Positions 27,639 through 37,641 of a stretch of DNA of 64,000 nt are shown here, piece after piece. Below the pieces are notes generated by a model. It did no database searches. It saw only the letters and a list, made by a program, of their open reading frames with translations, and had not been told where the DNA came from. The DNA lies in NCBI GenBank assembly GCA_018968885.1, contig JAGWZK010000017.1, positions 1 to 64,000 of the forward strand, written 5' to 3'. The stretch's first letter is position 1, and each line of letters starts with the position of its first letter. Position numbers and translations under genes: made by a program. The stretch comes from Planctomycetota bacterium. Its GTDB lineage: Bacteria > Planctomycetota > Phycisphaerae > Phycisphaerales > UBA1924.

Positions 27639-29015
27639 TCATCCCCGCCTTGGATTCCGAGGTGTTGATCCTCTGATCGACTTCGGTGCCACCGGCGGAA
27701 ATGGTGATCGTGGCCGTTCCGGTGTTGCACTAGGTGTTGAGGGTAAATCCGTGGGCTGAGAGGCAGGTCTCCCGTCTGCCACTTCTTCATTGTTCTGACT
27801 CATCATCTCGGATGAAGAGTCCGGTTCTTGCACTTGGGCCGGCCCACTCCGCACATCTTCTACGATTGGCGTCGCCAATCGCGCAAACAGCAGCCGCCCC
27901 GCGCTCGTCTGCATCGTCGATGTGACAATGAGTGCGGCAACCTCGCCCACCATCGGCGCGCCGTCCTCCACCACCACCATCGTGCCATCTTCCAGATACC
28001 CCACGCCCTGACCCGGCTGCTCGCCCGCACGCACCAAGCGCAACGTCACCGTGTCTCCCGGCCCCAGCATCGGCTTCAGCGCTGTCGCCAGATCGGAAAC
28101 AAACAGCACCGGCACGCCGCGGATCTCCGCGATCCGCCGCAGCCCGGCATCGGTCGTCACCAGCATGGCCTTGGTCGTCGCTCCCAGCTCCACCAGCTTG
28201 GCATCGACTCCTTCGCCTGTCGGTGTGGTCTCGTCGATTGCGACATCAATGCCGGTGAATCGCTGCAGCTTGGCGATCATGTCCAAGCCCCGCCGCCCCC
28301 GTGCCCGCTTGCCTCGATCAGCCGAATCCGCCAGCACCTGCAACTCATTGATCACAAATCGCGGCACCACCACCGTCGATTGCATCAGCCCCGTCTGTGC
28401 CACCTCGACCATGCGCCCATCGATCAGCGCGGAGGTATCCAGAAGCAACGGCCGCGGCCCGCGCAACTGCTTGGCAAACTCCACATATGGAATCACCAGT
28501 CGGAAGTCGTCCTGCGTCTGCAACACCACGCTGATCGCCAGATACGCCAGTGCGATGCCTACCAGCACCTTGGTCGTGCCGATGAGTTCAGGTGCCTTGA
28601 TCTCGTAGCTCGCTGCCAGCAGATCAATCACAAACCCGATCGCCGCCGTCGCCAGCGTCGCTCCCAGCAATCCGAAAAAGACAGAGAAGAGCGTGCTGAT
28701 CTTCTTGGTAGGCGTGAAGACATCCACCGCGACCACGAGTGCCGCGATCGCCGCGGCGACGCCGATGGTGATGTACCACGACAGCGTCACCTGCACCTGA
28801 CGAGGTGAACCGGGATCCACTCGGATGATGGTCAGCAGCGTGACCGTGGCAAACAGGGCAAAGAACGTGATACGGACGATGGACAACAGGAACTGACGCT
28901 GCTTGCTGCCAGCCAGGGCAGGGTGCAAGAGGTCATTGGCGCGGGATGCAGCGTCGGAATCGCTGGTGCGGGGCGCTGCGGGAAGTCGGGGTTGTTGCGG
29001 TGCGTCCGTGCTCAC
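27639..29015 (-). CDS. YacL-type membrane protein with PIN and TRAM domains
   Basis: The 458-aa product has an N-terminal cytoplasmic stretch and four predicted membrane helices (residues about 40-170: FLLSIVRITFFALFATVTLL, then ISVFFG-like segments). A PIN nuclease domain follows (LLLDTSALIDGR, VVPRFVINELQ, AMLVTTDAGLRRIA carrying the acidic metal ligands) and then a TRAM domain (GEQPGQGVGYLEDGTMVVVEDG). A Pro-rich tail of about 70 residues is likely disordered. YacL-type proteins are proposed membrane-tethered RNases; activity is inferred. The start is a GTG at 29015 with no ribosome-binding site but a TGATACACT element six bases upstream, suggesting a leaderless mRNA. Confidence 0.88.
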   Translation of the reverse strand: MSTDAPQQPRLPAAPRTSDSDAASRANDLLHPALAGSKQRQFLLSIVRITFFALFATVTLLTIIRVDPGSPRQVQVTLSWYITIGVAAAIAALVVAVDVFTPTKKISTLFSVFFGLLGATLATAAIGFVIDLLAASYEIKAPELIGTTKVLVGIALAYLAISVVLQTQDDFRLVIPYVEFAKQLRGPRPLLLDTSALIDGRMVEVAQTGLMQSTVVVPRFVINELQVLADSADRGKRARGRRGLDMIAKLQRFTGIDVAIDETTPTGEGVDAKLVELGATTKAMLVTTDAGLRRIAEIRGVPVLFVSDLATALKPMLGPGDTVTLRLVRAGEQPGQGVGYLEDGTMVVVEDGAPMVGEVAALIVTSTMQTSAGRLLFARLATPIVEDVRSGPAQVQEPDSSSEMMSQNNEEVADGRPASQPTDLPSTPSATPERPRSPFPPVAPKSIRGSTPRNPRRG

Positions 29016-29021
29016 AGGGGA

Positions 29022-29030
29022 AGTGTATCA
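29022..29030 (-). promoter_or_regulatory. Extended -10 promoter of the yacL-like gene (TGATACACT)
   Basis: On the minus strand TGATACACT ends six bases before the GTG start codon, so transcription would begin at or next to the start codon. The same nonamer ends every CRISPR repeat on the minus strand. No clear -35 is visible. Confidence 0.5.
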
Positions 29031-29092
29031 GATCACCGAACACTCCCCTGCCTGTACACTCTGCCCGGCGGGAGAATCGCGCGTACGCTAGT

Positions 29093-29228
29093 GCCCACTC
29101 CCTCCGATCGGCGGCCGGGCCCGGTACACGGATGGCCCGTGAACCTGGTCAGAGCTTGACCGCAGCAGCCATAAGCGGCCGTCGTCCGGTGTCGTCGGTG
29201 TCCTGGTCGCCGATCGGGGGGAGTGGAT
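29093..29228 (+). ncRNA. ffs: Signal recognition particle RNA (small bacterial 4.5S type)
   Basis: This ~136-nt rod-like RNA lies between two minus-strand genes. Its ends pair over 19 bp with one wobble (29095-29113 with 29208-29226). The apical part carries the conserved domain IV signature GUGAACCUGGUCAG and GCAGCAGCCAUAAGC, which binds Ffh. The apical loop between these reads AGCUUGACC instead of the usual GGAA-capped stem. A -10-like TACGCT at 29084-29089 lies just upstream; I see no clear -35. The domain IV signature fixes the strand as plus. Confidence 0.87.
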
Positions 29229-29234
29229 GCCGAC

Positions 29235-32003
29235 TCACTTCCCCTTCATCTCCAAAACCTTCTCCAGCCGCTTCTTGTGCTGCTCCACCGTTGGCTCGAT
29301 GGTGATCAGCGTGCGAATCAGTCGCTCGGCCTCTTTCAGGTCGCCTCGTGTGATGGCGATGGATGCCGCGAGTTCGCGGGTGCGCGGGTCATACGGCGCA
29401 AGTTGCATCGCGCGGCGGGCCTTCTGCCAGCATTTCTCCCACTCTCCTGCTGCCGCATAGCGACGGGCCAGTTCCATGGCGAAACTCGGCAGTTTTTCCT
29501 CGCGCACATCCAGCCATTCCAGATGTTCGATGGCGTTCTGGCGGCTCACCGTCGGTGATGCCGAACGCGGATCGAGGTAATACCGCGCCAGCAGTTTGTG
29601 AGGCAGCTCGGCAACAGGTCGCGCCTTGGCATAACGAATCAGCCATGGCACCATCTCTGCGGTCGGTTCATCCCGAGACTCCGCCGCCATGCGCTGCACC
29701 TTGATCGAGAGCAGTTCGGGATGATCCGGGTACTTTCGCAGTGCCTCATCGACCACTTCGGGGCTGGGTTCATCATCGCTGCCGGTGGCGGTCTTTAAGA
29801 TATCGGCGGCAGTGGGCATCCCTGCTGGCGCGGCCATGCCCCAACTGCGGAGTTGCTCACCGGCCCAGGCCTTGAAGCCGATGACAAAATCCTGCCGCGA
29901 CACACCGAGGACTTTCTGCATGGCCTCCTCTTCGCGGACACCAGTGGCGTAGAGGTCCATCAGTTCGAGTGGCTTGCGAGCTCCGAATGACATGATGTAC
30001 TCATACATCCAATGCCCCTGGGCATAACCAAGGGCGCGATCCGTGGGCTTTTTGGGCCGAATGAAGGCAAGATTGATCTCATCAAGATCAAAGAGGGCAT
30101 CATCGCGAAAGGCGCGAGCGAGGAGCTGCACGGTCTGCCACGCGCGGGGCGCATCTTCGAGATAGACAGCGCTGGCTTCGGTGAACCAGTGCGGCAGGCG
30201 ATTCGCAGTGCGATCGAGCGTGACGGTGTGCACGAATTCGTGCCGCAGCACGCGCACCCAGTCATAGGTGCCGAGGTGATCGGGCCCTTCCTTGGGACTT
30301 TCCATCGCGATCACGGGCCCGGTGCTGGCGGCGATCGTGTGAATCTGGGCCATGCCGGTGATGCGTACGGCAAAGGCGCGATGATCTGGAAGCAGCGTAA
30401 TGACCGTCTTGTGCTTCAATGGCCAATCAATGCCGCCGGGGCCATTGCCGGTGACGCGCTGGTAGTTCTCTTCGAGCGGCTCCAGCATTTCTGAGGCCAG
30501 CACCTCATCATGCTCCTTTCGATAGCGAACGATGAAGTGCTGGCTTTCAAGTGTGTCATAGGTGCGCAGATCGCGGGCCAGTGAAAGGGAGTTACTGGCC
30601 CGGACATTGAATCGATCCAGCGTCGCGGCTTTCTCCAGCGACTCCAACGCCTCGGCATCCTGGCCGGATTGCAGCGACAAAAGACCAAGTTCGATCAGGG
30701 AATCAGGCCAGAATGGAGCACGCTTGGCGGCTTCGCGAAGGTGGATGGCAGCTTGTCCATACTGCCGCGCATCGCTGAGGGCTTTGCCGGTCTGATAGTG
30801 CCCGTCGGCCCAATTGGGAATCCCCGCATCGGCCTGCTTCAAGAGATCATCAGCGCGCGTGAAGTCAAATGTGGTGGCGACCGCCGCGGCGCGCATGGCG
30901 AGGACTTCGGTGTGGTCGGGGGCGATCTTCAACGCTCGTTCCAGCGCGGCAACCGCATCGGCACCCTCACCCTGACGCATGCGGGCGCGACCCAGAACCA
31001 TGGCTCCATATGGAGATGTTCCAAGTTCACCGGCATGCTCACCGAGGGTGAGTTCATCGAGGCGACCAGCGATCTGCTCGGCCTTGTTGATGTCGAATTG
31101 GTCCACGGCGATCTGACCAGCGATGAACCACGCCCGCGCGCACGAGGGATTCAGCGTCAGCGTCTTCTGCACCGCGGCGTTGGCCTCGCCCATGTTGTCT
31201 TTTTCATAGAGGATCTCGGCCTCGGCGAGGGTCGCCTGCCACGATGTGCGATCGAGTTCCTCGCGGACCCGCGCTAGCACGCCCATCATGGCGCGATGGT
31301 CGCCACCGACCTCGGCCTTCTGGCCGCGCACTTCGACTGCACCAAAGTGCCGCGTGTACAAGGACACTCCCCGCACGGCGGCGATGAGTTCTGCAGGATC
31401 ATCCATCTTGGTGGTGGTGATGCGCTCGACCAGCGGAAGCAACGTCGCTTTGGCATCATCCGGCTTGCCGGACAGGATCTGAGCCCGAGCGGTCAGCAGC
31501 CGCCCGATCATGGACTGTCTCGCGGAGTCGGGCGCCGCACTCAGCACCTGCAACGCGCCAGCCGCATCACCACGACCGAGCAACCCCTGAGCGCGCAACA
31601 GGGGATCAAGTGCCTGCTCGTCAAAGACGGCATCCTGATACGAGGCGATGCTCAAGGCAGCCAATGCGCGGCGGGCAGGGGAATCCAAGTCCGCCTGTGT
31701 CCACACGCCGTGACGGACACGCAGGTCTTTCTTCTCTTCATCACTCAGCAGGGTCCCTGCCAGGCGCGTCTTGATCGAGGGAGCCAAGACCGAAAGCCGC
31801 CAATCTTCGTCCTTGGCATCGGCATCCGCAGGTGGCTGGGCTGGCTGAAGCAATGGGCGGATGTCGGGCTGGGCCAATCCTGGTTGGGCGTGCAAGGTCG
31901 GTGTGAGTATCGAAACCGCCGCCAATCCGGTCAGGGCAACAACCTGCCAAGTACTGAGCGAGCGGCGCGAAGTCACCAGGACCATTGCAGACATCATGGG
32001 CAT
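29235..32003 (-). CDS. Exported TPR protein with C-terminal-half gluzincin (peptidase MA-like) domain
   Basis: The 922-aa product has a signal peptide (TWQVVALTGLAAVSILTP to LHAQ). A long run of tetratricopeptide repeats fills residues about 120-500 (for example DAVAALERALKIAPDHTEVLAMRA and DALESLEKAATLDRFN). A metalloprotease-like domain follows with LRHEFVHTVTLD (His588, Glu589, His592) and WFTEASAVYLED carrying the third ligand, as in the peptidase MA-like family. Further TPRs lie near the C-terminus. It probably works in the periplasm on protein complexes; substrate unknown. I chose the ATG at 32003. Nearby in-frame ATGs at 31994, 31991 and 31985 cannot be excluded. Confidence 0.8.
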   Translation of the reverse strand: MPMMSAMVLVTSRRSLSTWQVVALTGLAAVSILTPTLHAQPGLAQPDIRPLLQPAQPPADADAKDEDWRLSVLAPSIKTRLAGTLLSDEEKKDLRVRHGVWTQADLDSPARRALAALSIASYQDAVFDEQALDPLLRAQGLLGRGDAAGALQVLSAAPDSARQSMIGRLLTARAQILSGKPDDAKATLLPLVERITTTKMDDPAELIAAVRGVSLYTRHFGAVEVRGQKAEVGGDHRAMMGVLARVREELDRTSWQATLAEAEILYEKDNMGEANAAVQKTLTLNPSCARAWFIAGQIAVDQFDINKAEQIAGRLDELTLGEHAGELGTSPYGAMVLGRARMRQGEGADAVAALERALKIAPDHTEVLAMRAAAVATTFDFTRADDLLKQADAGIPNWADGHYQTGKALSDARQYGQAAIHLREAAKRAPFWPDSLIELGLLSLQSGQDAEALESLEKAATLDRFNVRASNSLSLARDLRTYDTLESQHFIVRYRKEHDEVLASEMLEPLEENYQRVTGNGPGGIDWPLKHKTVITLLPDHRAFAVRITGMAQIHTIAASTGPVIAMESPKEGPDHLGTYDWVRVLRHEFVHTVTLDRTANRLPHWFTEASAVYLEDAPRAWQTVQLLARAFRDDALFDLDEINLAFIRPKKPTDRALGYAQGHWMYEYIMSFGARKPLELMDLYATGVREEEAMQKVLGVSRQDFVIGFKAWAGEQLRSWGMAAPAGMPTAADILKTATGSDDEPSPEVVDEALRKYPDHPELLSIKVQRMAAESRDEPTAEMVPWLIRYAKARPVAELPHKLLARYYLDPRSASPTVSRQNAIEHLEWLDVREEKLPSFAMELARRYAAAGEWEKCWQKARRAMQLAPYDPRTRELAASIAITRGDLKEAERLIRTLITIEPTVEQHKKRLEKVLEMKGK

Positions 32004-32129
32004 ATCCCCATTTTCGGCATTCCGACTCTGGTCCGGTGATGCCACGACGCGATCGAACCTGAGCATTTCATACGCCTTCGCCCGCAGAGTGGATCATCTC
32101 TACCCCCCGATTCTCGGTATTCTGCCCAG

Positions 32130-32714
32130 ATGAGCATGCCGCCCCAAACACGGAGCAAGGACCAGGTACGGGGCATGCTTCGCGAAGAGGCCAAGGGGTT
32201 TTCAGCAGAGGCACGGGCCCAGGCCAGCGAACTGGCTTGCGCCCGGCTCATTGGCACGCCGTGGTTTGCTTCGGCCCGGACGGTGATGCTGTACGCACCG
32301 ATGGAGACAGAATTGGACATTTCGCTGGTGGCAAAAGAGTGCCGCCGCACGGGTCGGATGGTGGCGCTGCCCGCGGTGGATTGGGGTGGCGGCACGATGA
32401 CGCCTCGGCGGGTGGACGATTGGGCGCGGCTGCTGGTGGTGGGTAAGCACGGGGTGCAGGAGCCGCGAGGGGATACGCCGATTGTCGAGCCGGAGGATCT
32501 GGACCTGATTGTGGTGCCGGGTCTGGGGTTTGGGCGCGACCGGACGCGGCTAGGGCGGGGCGGCGGGTTTTACGACCGGTTTCTGTCAGGAGCGTCGATC
32601 CGGGCGGCCAAGGTGGGCATGGGATTTTCGTGGCAGTTGCTGGCCAGTGTGCCCACAACCGACAGCGATGTGACGCTGGATGGGATCGTCACTGAGCGTG
32701 ATGTGATCGTGTGA
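32130..32714 (+). CDS. 5-formyltetrahydrofolate cyclo-ligase
   Basis: The 194-aa cytosolic enzyme would convert 5-formyl-THF to 5,10-methenyl-THF with ATP. Family blocks are VMLYAPMETELDI near residue 50, GVQEPRGDTPI (the loop with the conserved EP), DLIVVPGLGFGRDRTRLGRGGGFYDRFL (ATP and folate site) and the C-terminal VTLDGIVTE. No ribosome-binding site precedes the ATG, but TATTCT ends six bases upstream, so the message may be leaderless. It is divergent from the TPR protease, with its own promoter region of about 125 bases. Confidence 0.92.
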   Translation: MSMPPQTRSKDQVRGMLREEAKGFSAEARAQASELACARLIGTPWFASARTVMLYAPMETELDISLVAKECRRTGRMVALPAVDWGGGTMTPRRVDDWARLLVVGKHGVQEPRGDTPIVEPEDLDLIVVPGLGFGRDRTRLGRGGGFYDRFLSGASIRAAKVGMGFSWQLLASVPTTDSDVTLDGIVTERDVIV

Positions 32715-32885
32715 ACTCGCGAGAAAAACCGGAAATCTGGTGTGTACCTGCTGCGGCGCGAGTGCAACAATCGACCACGTCAAGGCAAGGCCGGTGGTGG
32801 CCATCTTGCACGCTCGTCATGGAAGCATGAGCGCGAGGTGGTCCGGTGTTGCCGCTGAGGGACCTCCCCCAGCGCGGCGGAAAGG

Positions 32886-34214
32886 ATGGATCCGATGACG
32901 CTCCCTTCGCAGAATGATCGTTCGGGTGAATTGGGCCGATTGACGCGCGCTGACAACAAGAAGGGCATGGATCCGGCGATGATCGCGCTGGGTGTGCTGC
33001 TGGCTGTGGGCGCGACCGTGGGTGTGTATGCACTGATCAAGAACAACGGCAAGCAGACCAACACGAATGGCGAGATCGCCACCAACACGCCGGGTTCTGG
33101 TTCTAGCGTGACGAGCGCACCGTTGCCGGGAGCGACCGGAACGAACCCAACTGGCACACCAACTACCGGCACCAATGTCACTGGGTCCAATCTGCCGGGC
33201 ACCACGCCTGAGAAGCCGGTGACGATCAATCAGGGGAGCAAGCCCCTGAATGAGAGCGGCGCAACGAACCCTGTCGCGGGTGCCAACGCTACAAACAACA
33301 CTCCTGGCAGCAACTGGGGCACGACTCCGGGGTCAACCACCACGGGCGCGACCACTGGCACGAATACCGGTGCGCCCAATGGCACGACGAGCGGAACAAC
33401 CGGCGCAGCACCCACGTCCACTCCTGCTTTCAGCAGCGTGCTGGCGCACATCGAAGCCGGTGACAGCGCGATGAGCAAGGGCAATCCCGTCGCGGCACGT
33501 GCGGCATACTCCAAGGCGCTGCTGGATGCTGGCATCAGCAACGAGCAGGCGGCGATGCTGCGCGACAAGGTGGGCAAGATCAATGACGATCTGCTCTTCT
33601 CAAGCAAGATCACCGCAGGTGATCCGATGGTGGAGCAGTACACCATCGCCAGTGGCGACAAGCTCATCACCATCGCCAAGAAGCTCGACCTGACCACCGA
33701 TTGGCGATTGATTCAACGCGTCAACGGCATCAAGAACCCCGGCGCGATCCGCATCGGGCAGAAGCTCAAGATCGTGCGTGGCCCATTCCACGCGGTGGTG
33801 AACAAGGCCGACTATCGCCTGGATCTCTTTGCCGGTTCGCCAGATGAGCCCGATCAGTGGACGTTTATCAAGAGCTTCAAGGTGGGGCTGGGCGAAGGAG
33901 ACAGCACGCCCGTCGGCAACTTTGTGCTTCGTGCCAACAGCAAACTGGTGAACCCGACGTGGGTGAACCCCCGCAATCCGGCGGAGCGCTATGCCGCGGA
34001 TGATCCCAAGAACCCCATCGGCGAATATTGGATGGGGATCGATGGTGTGGGTGATTCGGCACAATACAAGGGCTTTGGCATTCACGGGACGATTGACCCG
34101 GCCTCGATCGGCCAGCAGAAGAGCATGGGTTGCGTGCGCCTGGGCGATGAAGATGTGAAGCTGATGTACGAACTTCTCACCGAGCGGATCAGCATCGTGC
34201 AGATCAAGCCGTAA
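32886..34214 (+). CDS. LysM domain L,D-transpeptidase (YkuD family)
   Basis: The 442-aa product is a cell-wall enzyme. One membrane helix near the N-terminus (MIALGVLLAVGATVGVYALI) anchors it. A Thr/Gly/Asn-rich linker of about 130 residues (repeats of GTTTG type) spans to a short helical segment, then a LysM domain (about 255-300: YTIASGDKLITIAKKLDL, IRIGQKLKIVRG). A YkuD catalytic domain ends HGTIDPASIG and SMGCVRLGDED with catalytic Cys416. It would form 3-3 crosslinks in peptidoglycan or attach proteins to it. The ATG at 32895, three codons in, has a better-spaced AAAGGA and may be the true start. A bidirectional terminator follows. Confidence 0.9.
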   Translation: MDPMTLPSQNDRSGELGRLTRADNKKGMDPAMIALGVLLAVGATVGVYALIKNNGKQTNTNGEIATNTPGSGSSVTSAPLPGATGTNPTGTPTTGTNVTGSNLPGTTPEKPVTINQGSKPLNESGATNPVAGANATNNTPGSNWGTTPGSTTTGATTGTNTGAPNGTTSGTTGAAPTSTPAFSSVLAHIEAGDSAMSKGNPVAARAAYSKALLDAGISNEQAAMLRDKVGKINDDLLFSSKITAGDPMVEQYTIASGDKLITIAKKLDLTTDWRLIQRVNGIKNPGAIRIGQKLKIVRGPFHAVVNKADYRLDLFAGSPDEPDQWTFIKSFKVGLGEGDSTPVGNFVLRANSKLVNPTWVNPRNPAERYAADDPKNPIGEYWMGIDGVGDSAQYKGFGIHGTIDPASIGQQKSMGCVRLGDEDVKLMYELLTERISIVQIKP

Positions 34215-34234
34215 TCGTCATCACGACTCCAACG

Positions 34235-34261
34235 AAAAGCCCCGCGAGTGCGGGGCTTTTT
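34235..34261. terminator. Bidirectional terminator between convergent genes
   Basis: AAAAGCCCCGC / GCGGGGCTTTT forms an 11-bp stem around GAGT, with T-runs on both strands. It serves the L,D-transpeptidase gene (plus) and the beta-helix gene (minus). Confidence 0.93.
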
Positions 34262-34290
34262 CATGGGCGAGTCGATCTACGCGATGTGGC

Positions 34291-37200
34291 TTATTCGTCT
34301 TCACTCACTTCACGCCAACGCACCACGCGGACGTTGGCCGATGCGGGCTCTTCAAAGGTGTACAGCTGCGGCACGACCGTGCCATTGATGGTGCTGCTCG
34401 CCGCGGAGGGAATGACCTGCGCGACATAGGAACGCGAACCGGCCGTGATGCGCAGGGTGTAGGCCTGATTGGGGTTGACTCCACCAAAGTGCACCCAGAG
34501 TGAATCCTGTCCACCCGCGCCACGGGACTGGCCGATGTCGCGGCGTTGCAGGAGCGTTGTGTTGGCGGCATTCCACAACTCGATGCGGGCCCCGATGCCA
34601 GCGGCGTTGGTGGCTCCGGCGCCGCGACCCACCATGCGGACCGTGAGATACTCGGCATCGGCAGTGCCGCCGTAGACATAGTCGCCAGAGTTGAGATATA
34701 GACGCGAGGGATAGCTGGTCGAGGTGCTGTTGAAGATGACGTCAAGATTGCCATCGTTGTCCACATCGACAAACTTGGCGTCTCCAGCTGCGTTCTCTGT
34801 GGAAACGCCCTCAAGCAGATTGAGAGCAAAGGTATATGAAGGAGCACCGCTGTTCACATACAAACACACCTGACCAGTGGACATGGTGAGAAGCAGGTCC
34901 TGATCGCCATCGTTGTCATAGTCGCCGACGGCAGCGCACGCGGCGTTACTGATGCCATTCAGCCCTCGCGCGGTGGTCTGATCAGTGAAGTTGCCGGTGA
35001 TGGCATTGCGGCCCCAAACGGTCAGTGAGCCGCGGATGTTCGGGGAGATGAGTTCGAGAATGCCATCGTTGTTCACATCCGCAAGTGCTGCACCGTTGGC
35101 ATCACTTGCTGTGAGCCCAGCCGACACACCCAACGTTGATCGCGTGTAGGCACCCGTGCCATCAGAGACAAAAAACGTGCCACTGAGTCCGTTGTAAAAG
35201 AAGTCCGTATAGCCGTCGTTATTGATATCGCCGGAGGCGACATATCGCCCGCTGGCACGATCTGCTGATGCGGAAGGAAAGACGCTCGTCGCGGGTGAAT
35301 AGACAAATGCTGCGGTTGTCGAGGTTGTGGTTCGAGAACTCGCAGCTTGTCCTTGCGCAGAAGCGTTCGACGACGCGGGCGATCCGGTAGACGTCGTCGC
35401 CGCCGAGCCATTGGGATTGGCGATAAGTGCAAAGTTGCCGCTGGGTCCAAAGCTTGCCAGATCACAGTACCCGTCATGGTTCAGATCAGCGACCGCCATC
35501 GCGGTCAGAGAGCTCTGAGTGGTATTGCTCCCAAGCGTCGTCATCGCAGTAAAGACTCCAGAACCATTGCCTCGCAGAACGGTGATCCCCTCGGTGCGTG
35601 CAGCAGTTGTCCAAGCCAGATCAAGCAGGCCGTCGTTATTGGCGTCAAACGCTGCGATCTGGCCGCTCGCGGCGGCAAGTGTGGATGTGGTGAATCCCCC
35701 CTCGGTGTTGGTGACAAAACGAGTCGCCGTGCTGGACCCCTGCACAACATCCTGAAAGCCGTTGGCGTTGAGATCAGCCGCCAGGAGGCCGAGATTCTGG
35801 CTGGCCGCGGGCTGCGAGAATCCGTTGTTGCGACCCACTTCGGTGAATCGCGGGCGGTACTGACCGGATGCGGCGCTGGTCACGACGCGGACGTTGTCGA
35901 TGCTCCATCCTTCGTCAGACCACCCCTGCATGGCGGAGGTGTAGAAGGAAATGAAGCTGATCGAACTGCTCGCGGTGAAATCCACCACCACGCGCCGGTA
36001 GACGCCCTCCACTGTGCTGTACTGCGAAGTGGACCATCTCTCGGGCCAATCCGGCCAATCAAACGGGAAGCCATAGGAGGGTCGTGCATACGTGGCGGCA
36101 AACTGCTGTTCACCATCAACTGCGACGCAGAATCGGTCTGGGCCGTAGCTGGCGTGGGCGCCGTCCCATGTGTTGTGCAGATACACATCGAAGATGAGTG
36201 TGTATTCGGCATCGGGCGTGGTGCGCAGCCGCAGGCCCAACGTGTTGTTGGCGTGAGGACCGCTGAAGCGGGTCAGAGATGAAGAAGTATTCGTTGTGGT
36301 GCTTGTCCATTCTGATGGGGCTGTGGTGGACGCTTCAAAGTCGCAGGCGTAGGACACAGCGGCGGATGGCCCCATCACTTCGTACGCGCCGATATCCCAA
36401 ACCGTTGCGGTGGGACGGGCGTTGCCTTGGCGATCCGATGGAACAATGCCGGTAGCGGCATACCCGGCATCAATCGCCGGAGAACCGGTCTGGAGTGTCC
36501 AGTTGGAACTGGCATTGACAAAGCGCGGATCGGCAAGCACATCACCAGATCCCGCCGCGGTACCTGTGTAGTCGGTTGTGTTGAGCCAGTAAAGGTTGTT
36601 TGAAGCAGTCAGGGATCCCGCCGAATACAGCAGACCCGTGGTGCATTGCGACACGATGTTGTTGCGAAGGGTGAGTGTGCCATCCACCTGAGACACACCT
36701 GCCGTGCCGCTCGACGCGATGGTGTTGTTCCATATCGAAGCGACACCAGATTGCACGCGAATGCCTGAGCCCGCGGCGGCCACAGTACGCAAAAGGTTGC
36801 TGCGCACCGTGACATTTCCGCCGGCGATGTCCAAGGTCCACGTATCGCCAATGGCGTTGAAAGTACTTCGCTCAATTGTCGAAGTGCCGGTGGAAGTCAG
36901 GATCATCGCGCCTTCCAGATGCTGAAAGGTACAAGCCGTAGCGATGATGGAACCGTAACCGGAGACTGTCACGGGGCCAGCACGGTCGTTTTTCTTCCCC
37001 TGCACGGTGCACGATGTGAGATTCAGTCGGCCAGCGGGAATGGTGATGACACTGCTGCTGCCGTAGCGAATCGTGCTTGACCTCACGGCGATGCCCGTTG
37101 CGCTCGGGGCGTTGACGTTCAGCGAGACACTTCCGCCGGAAATGACCACCTGTTCCAACTCAATGTGATCGTGCTGAATACTCACCACGGTTCCACTGTT

Positions 37201-37510
37201 GGAACTGATGACGATGTTGCCCTTCTTGTCACCGGTGTACGCACCTGTTTTGTCACCGACGATACGGATCTTGGCCGACGCTGTGCCAGCGCGCAGTGCT
37301 GATGCTCTCTGAGTAAGTGCCCCTGCCGATGTAGATGACATCGCCTGCCTGTGCCACGGAAATGGCTTTGGCTACGGTCTTGTACGCCGCGCCAGCCGAA
37401 GTTCCCGCGTTGGCATCGTTGCCGGTCTTTCGCACGTAATAGTTCGCGGCGGTTGCCCACTGTGCACACGCCGCCATTGCCAGGATTGCCGCCACGAGAA
37501 TTGGGCGCAT
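34291..37510 (-). pseudogene. Secreted beta-helix / FG-GAP / ASPIC-UnbV protein, interrupted by a frameshift
   Basis: Starting at the ATG at 37510, the first frame encodes a signal peptide (MRPILVAAILAMAACAQWATA) and NYYVRKTGNDANAGTSAGAA, the opening of a right-handed beta-helix domain, then goes off frame at a GCGCGC stretch (about 37285-37297) and stops. The second frame continues RAGTASAKIRIVGDKTG to the end of a 1016-aa reading frame. Its parts are beta-helix (to about 320), a jelly-roll-like middle, FG-GAP/VCBS-type repeats (ADLNANGFQDVV, GDYDNDGDQDLLL, DVDNDGNLDVI) and a C-terminal ASPIC/UnbV domain (NAAGIGARIELW). One extra base or loss of one GC unit explains the break. Without the shift the product would be about 1,072 aa. 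It could be a sequencing error or a true pseudogene. No dockerin tail. Confidence 0.75.
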
Positions 37511-37641
37511 GTGAACCGCCGGATCTGCTGAGCTTGACATCGGCAGGACCGATAGCACCAATGATGAATACCGCGTGACTCGCGGCCTGGCTGTGCATCC
37601 CAGTCAAGAATGTGCCGTCACCGATCGCTTATCGGAAGTAG

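Noticed and set aside
29022..29032. Stray CRISPR repeat fragment (AGTGTATCAGA) upstream of the yacL-like gene
   Set aside because: Only 11 bases match, at a promoter position before a start codon; better explained as a -10 element of similar sequence.
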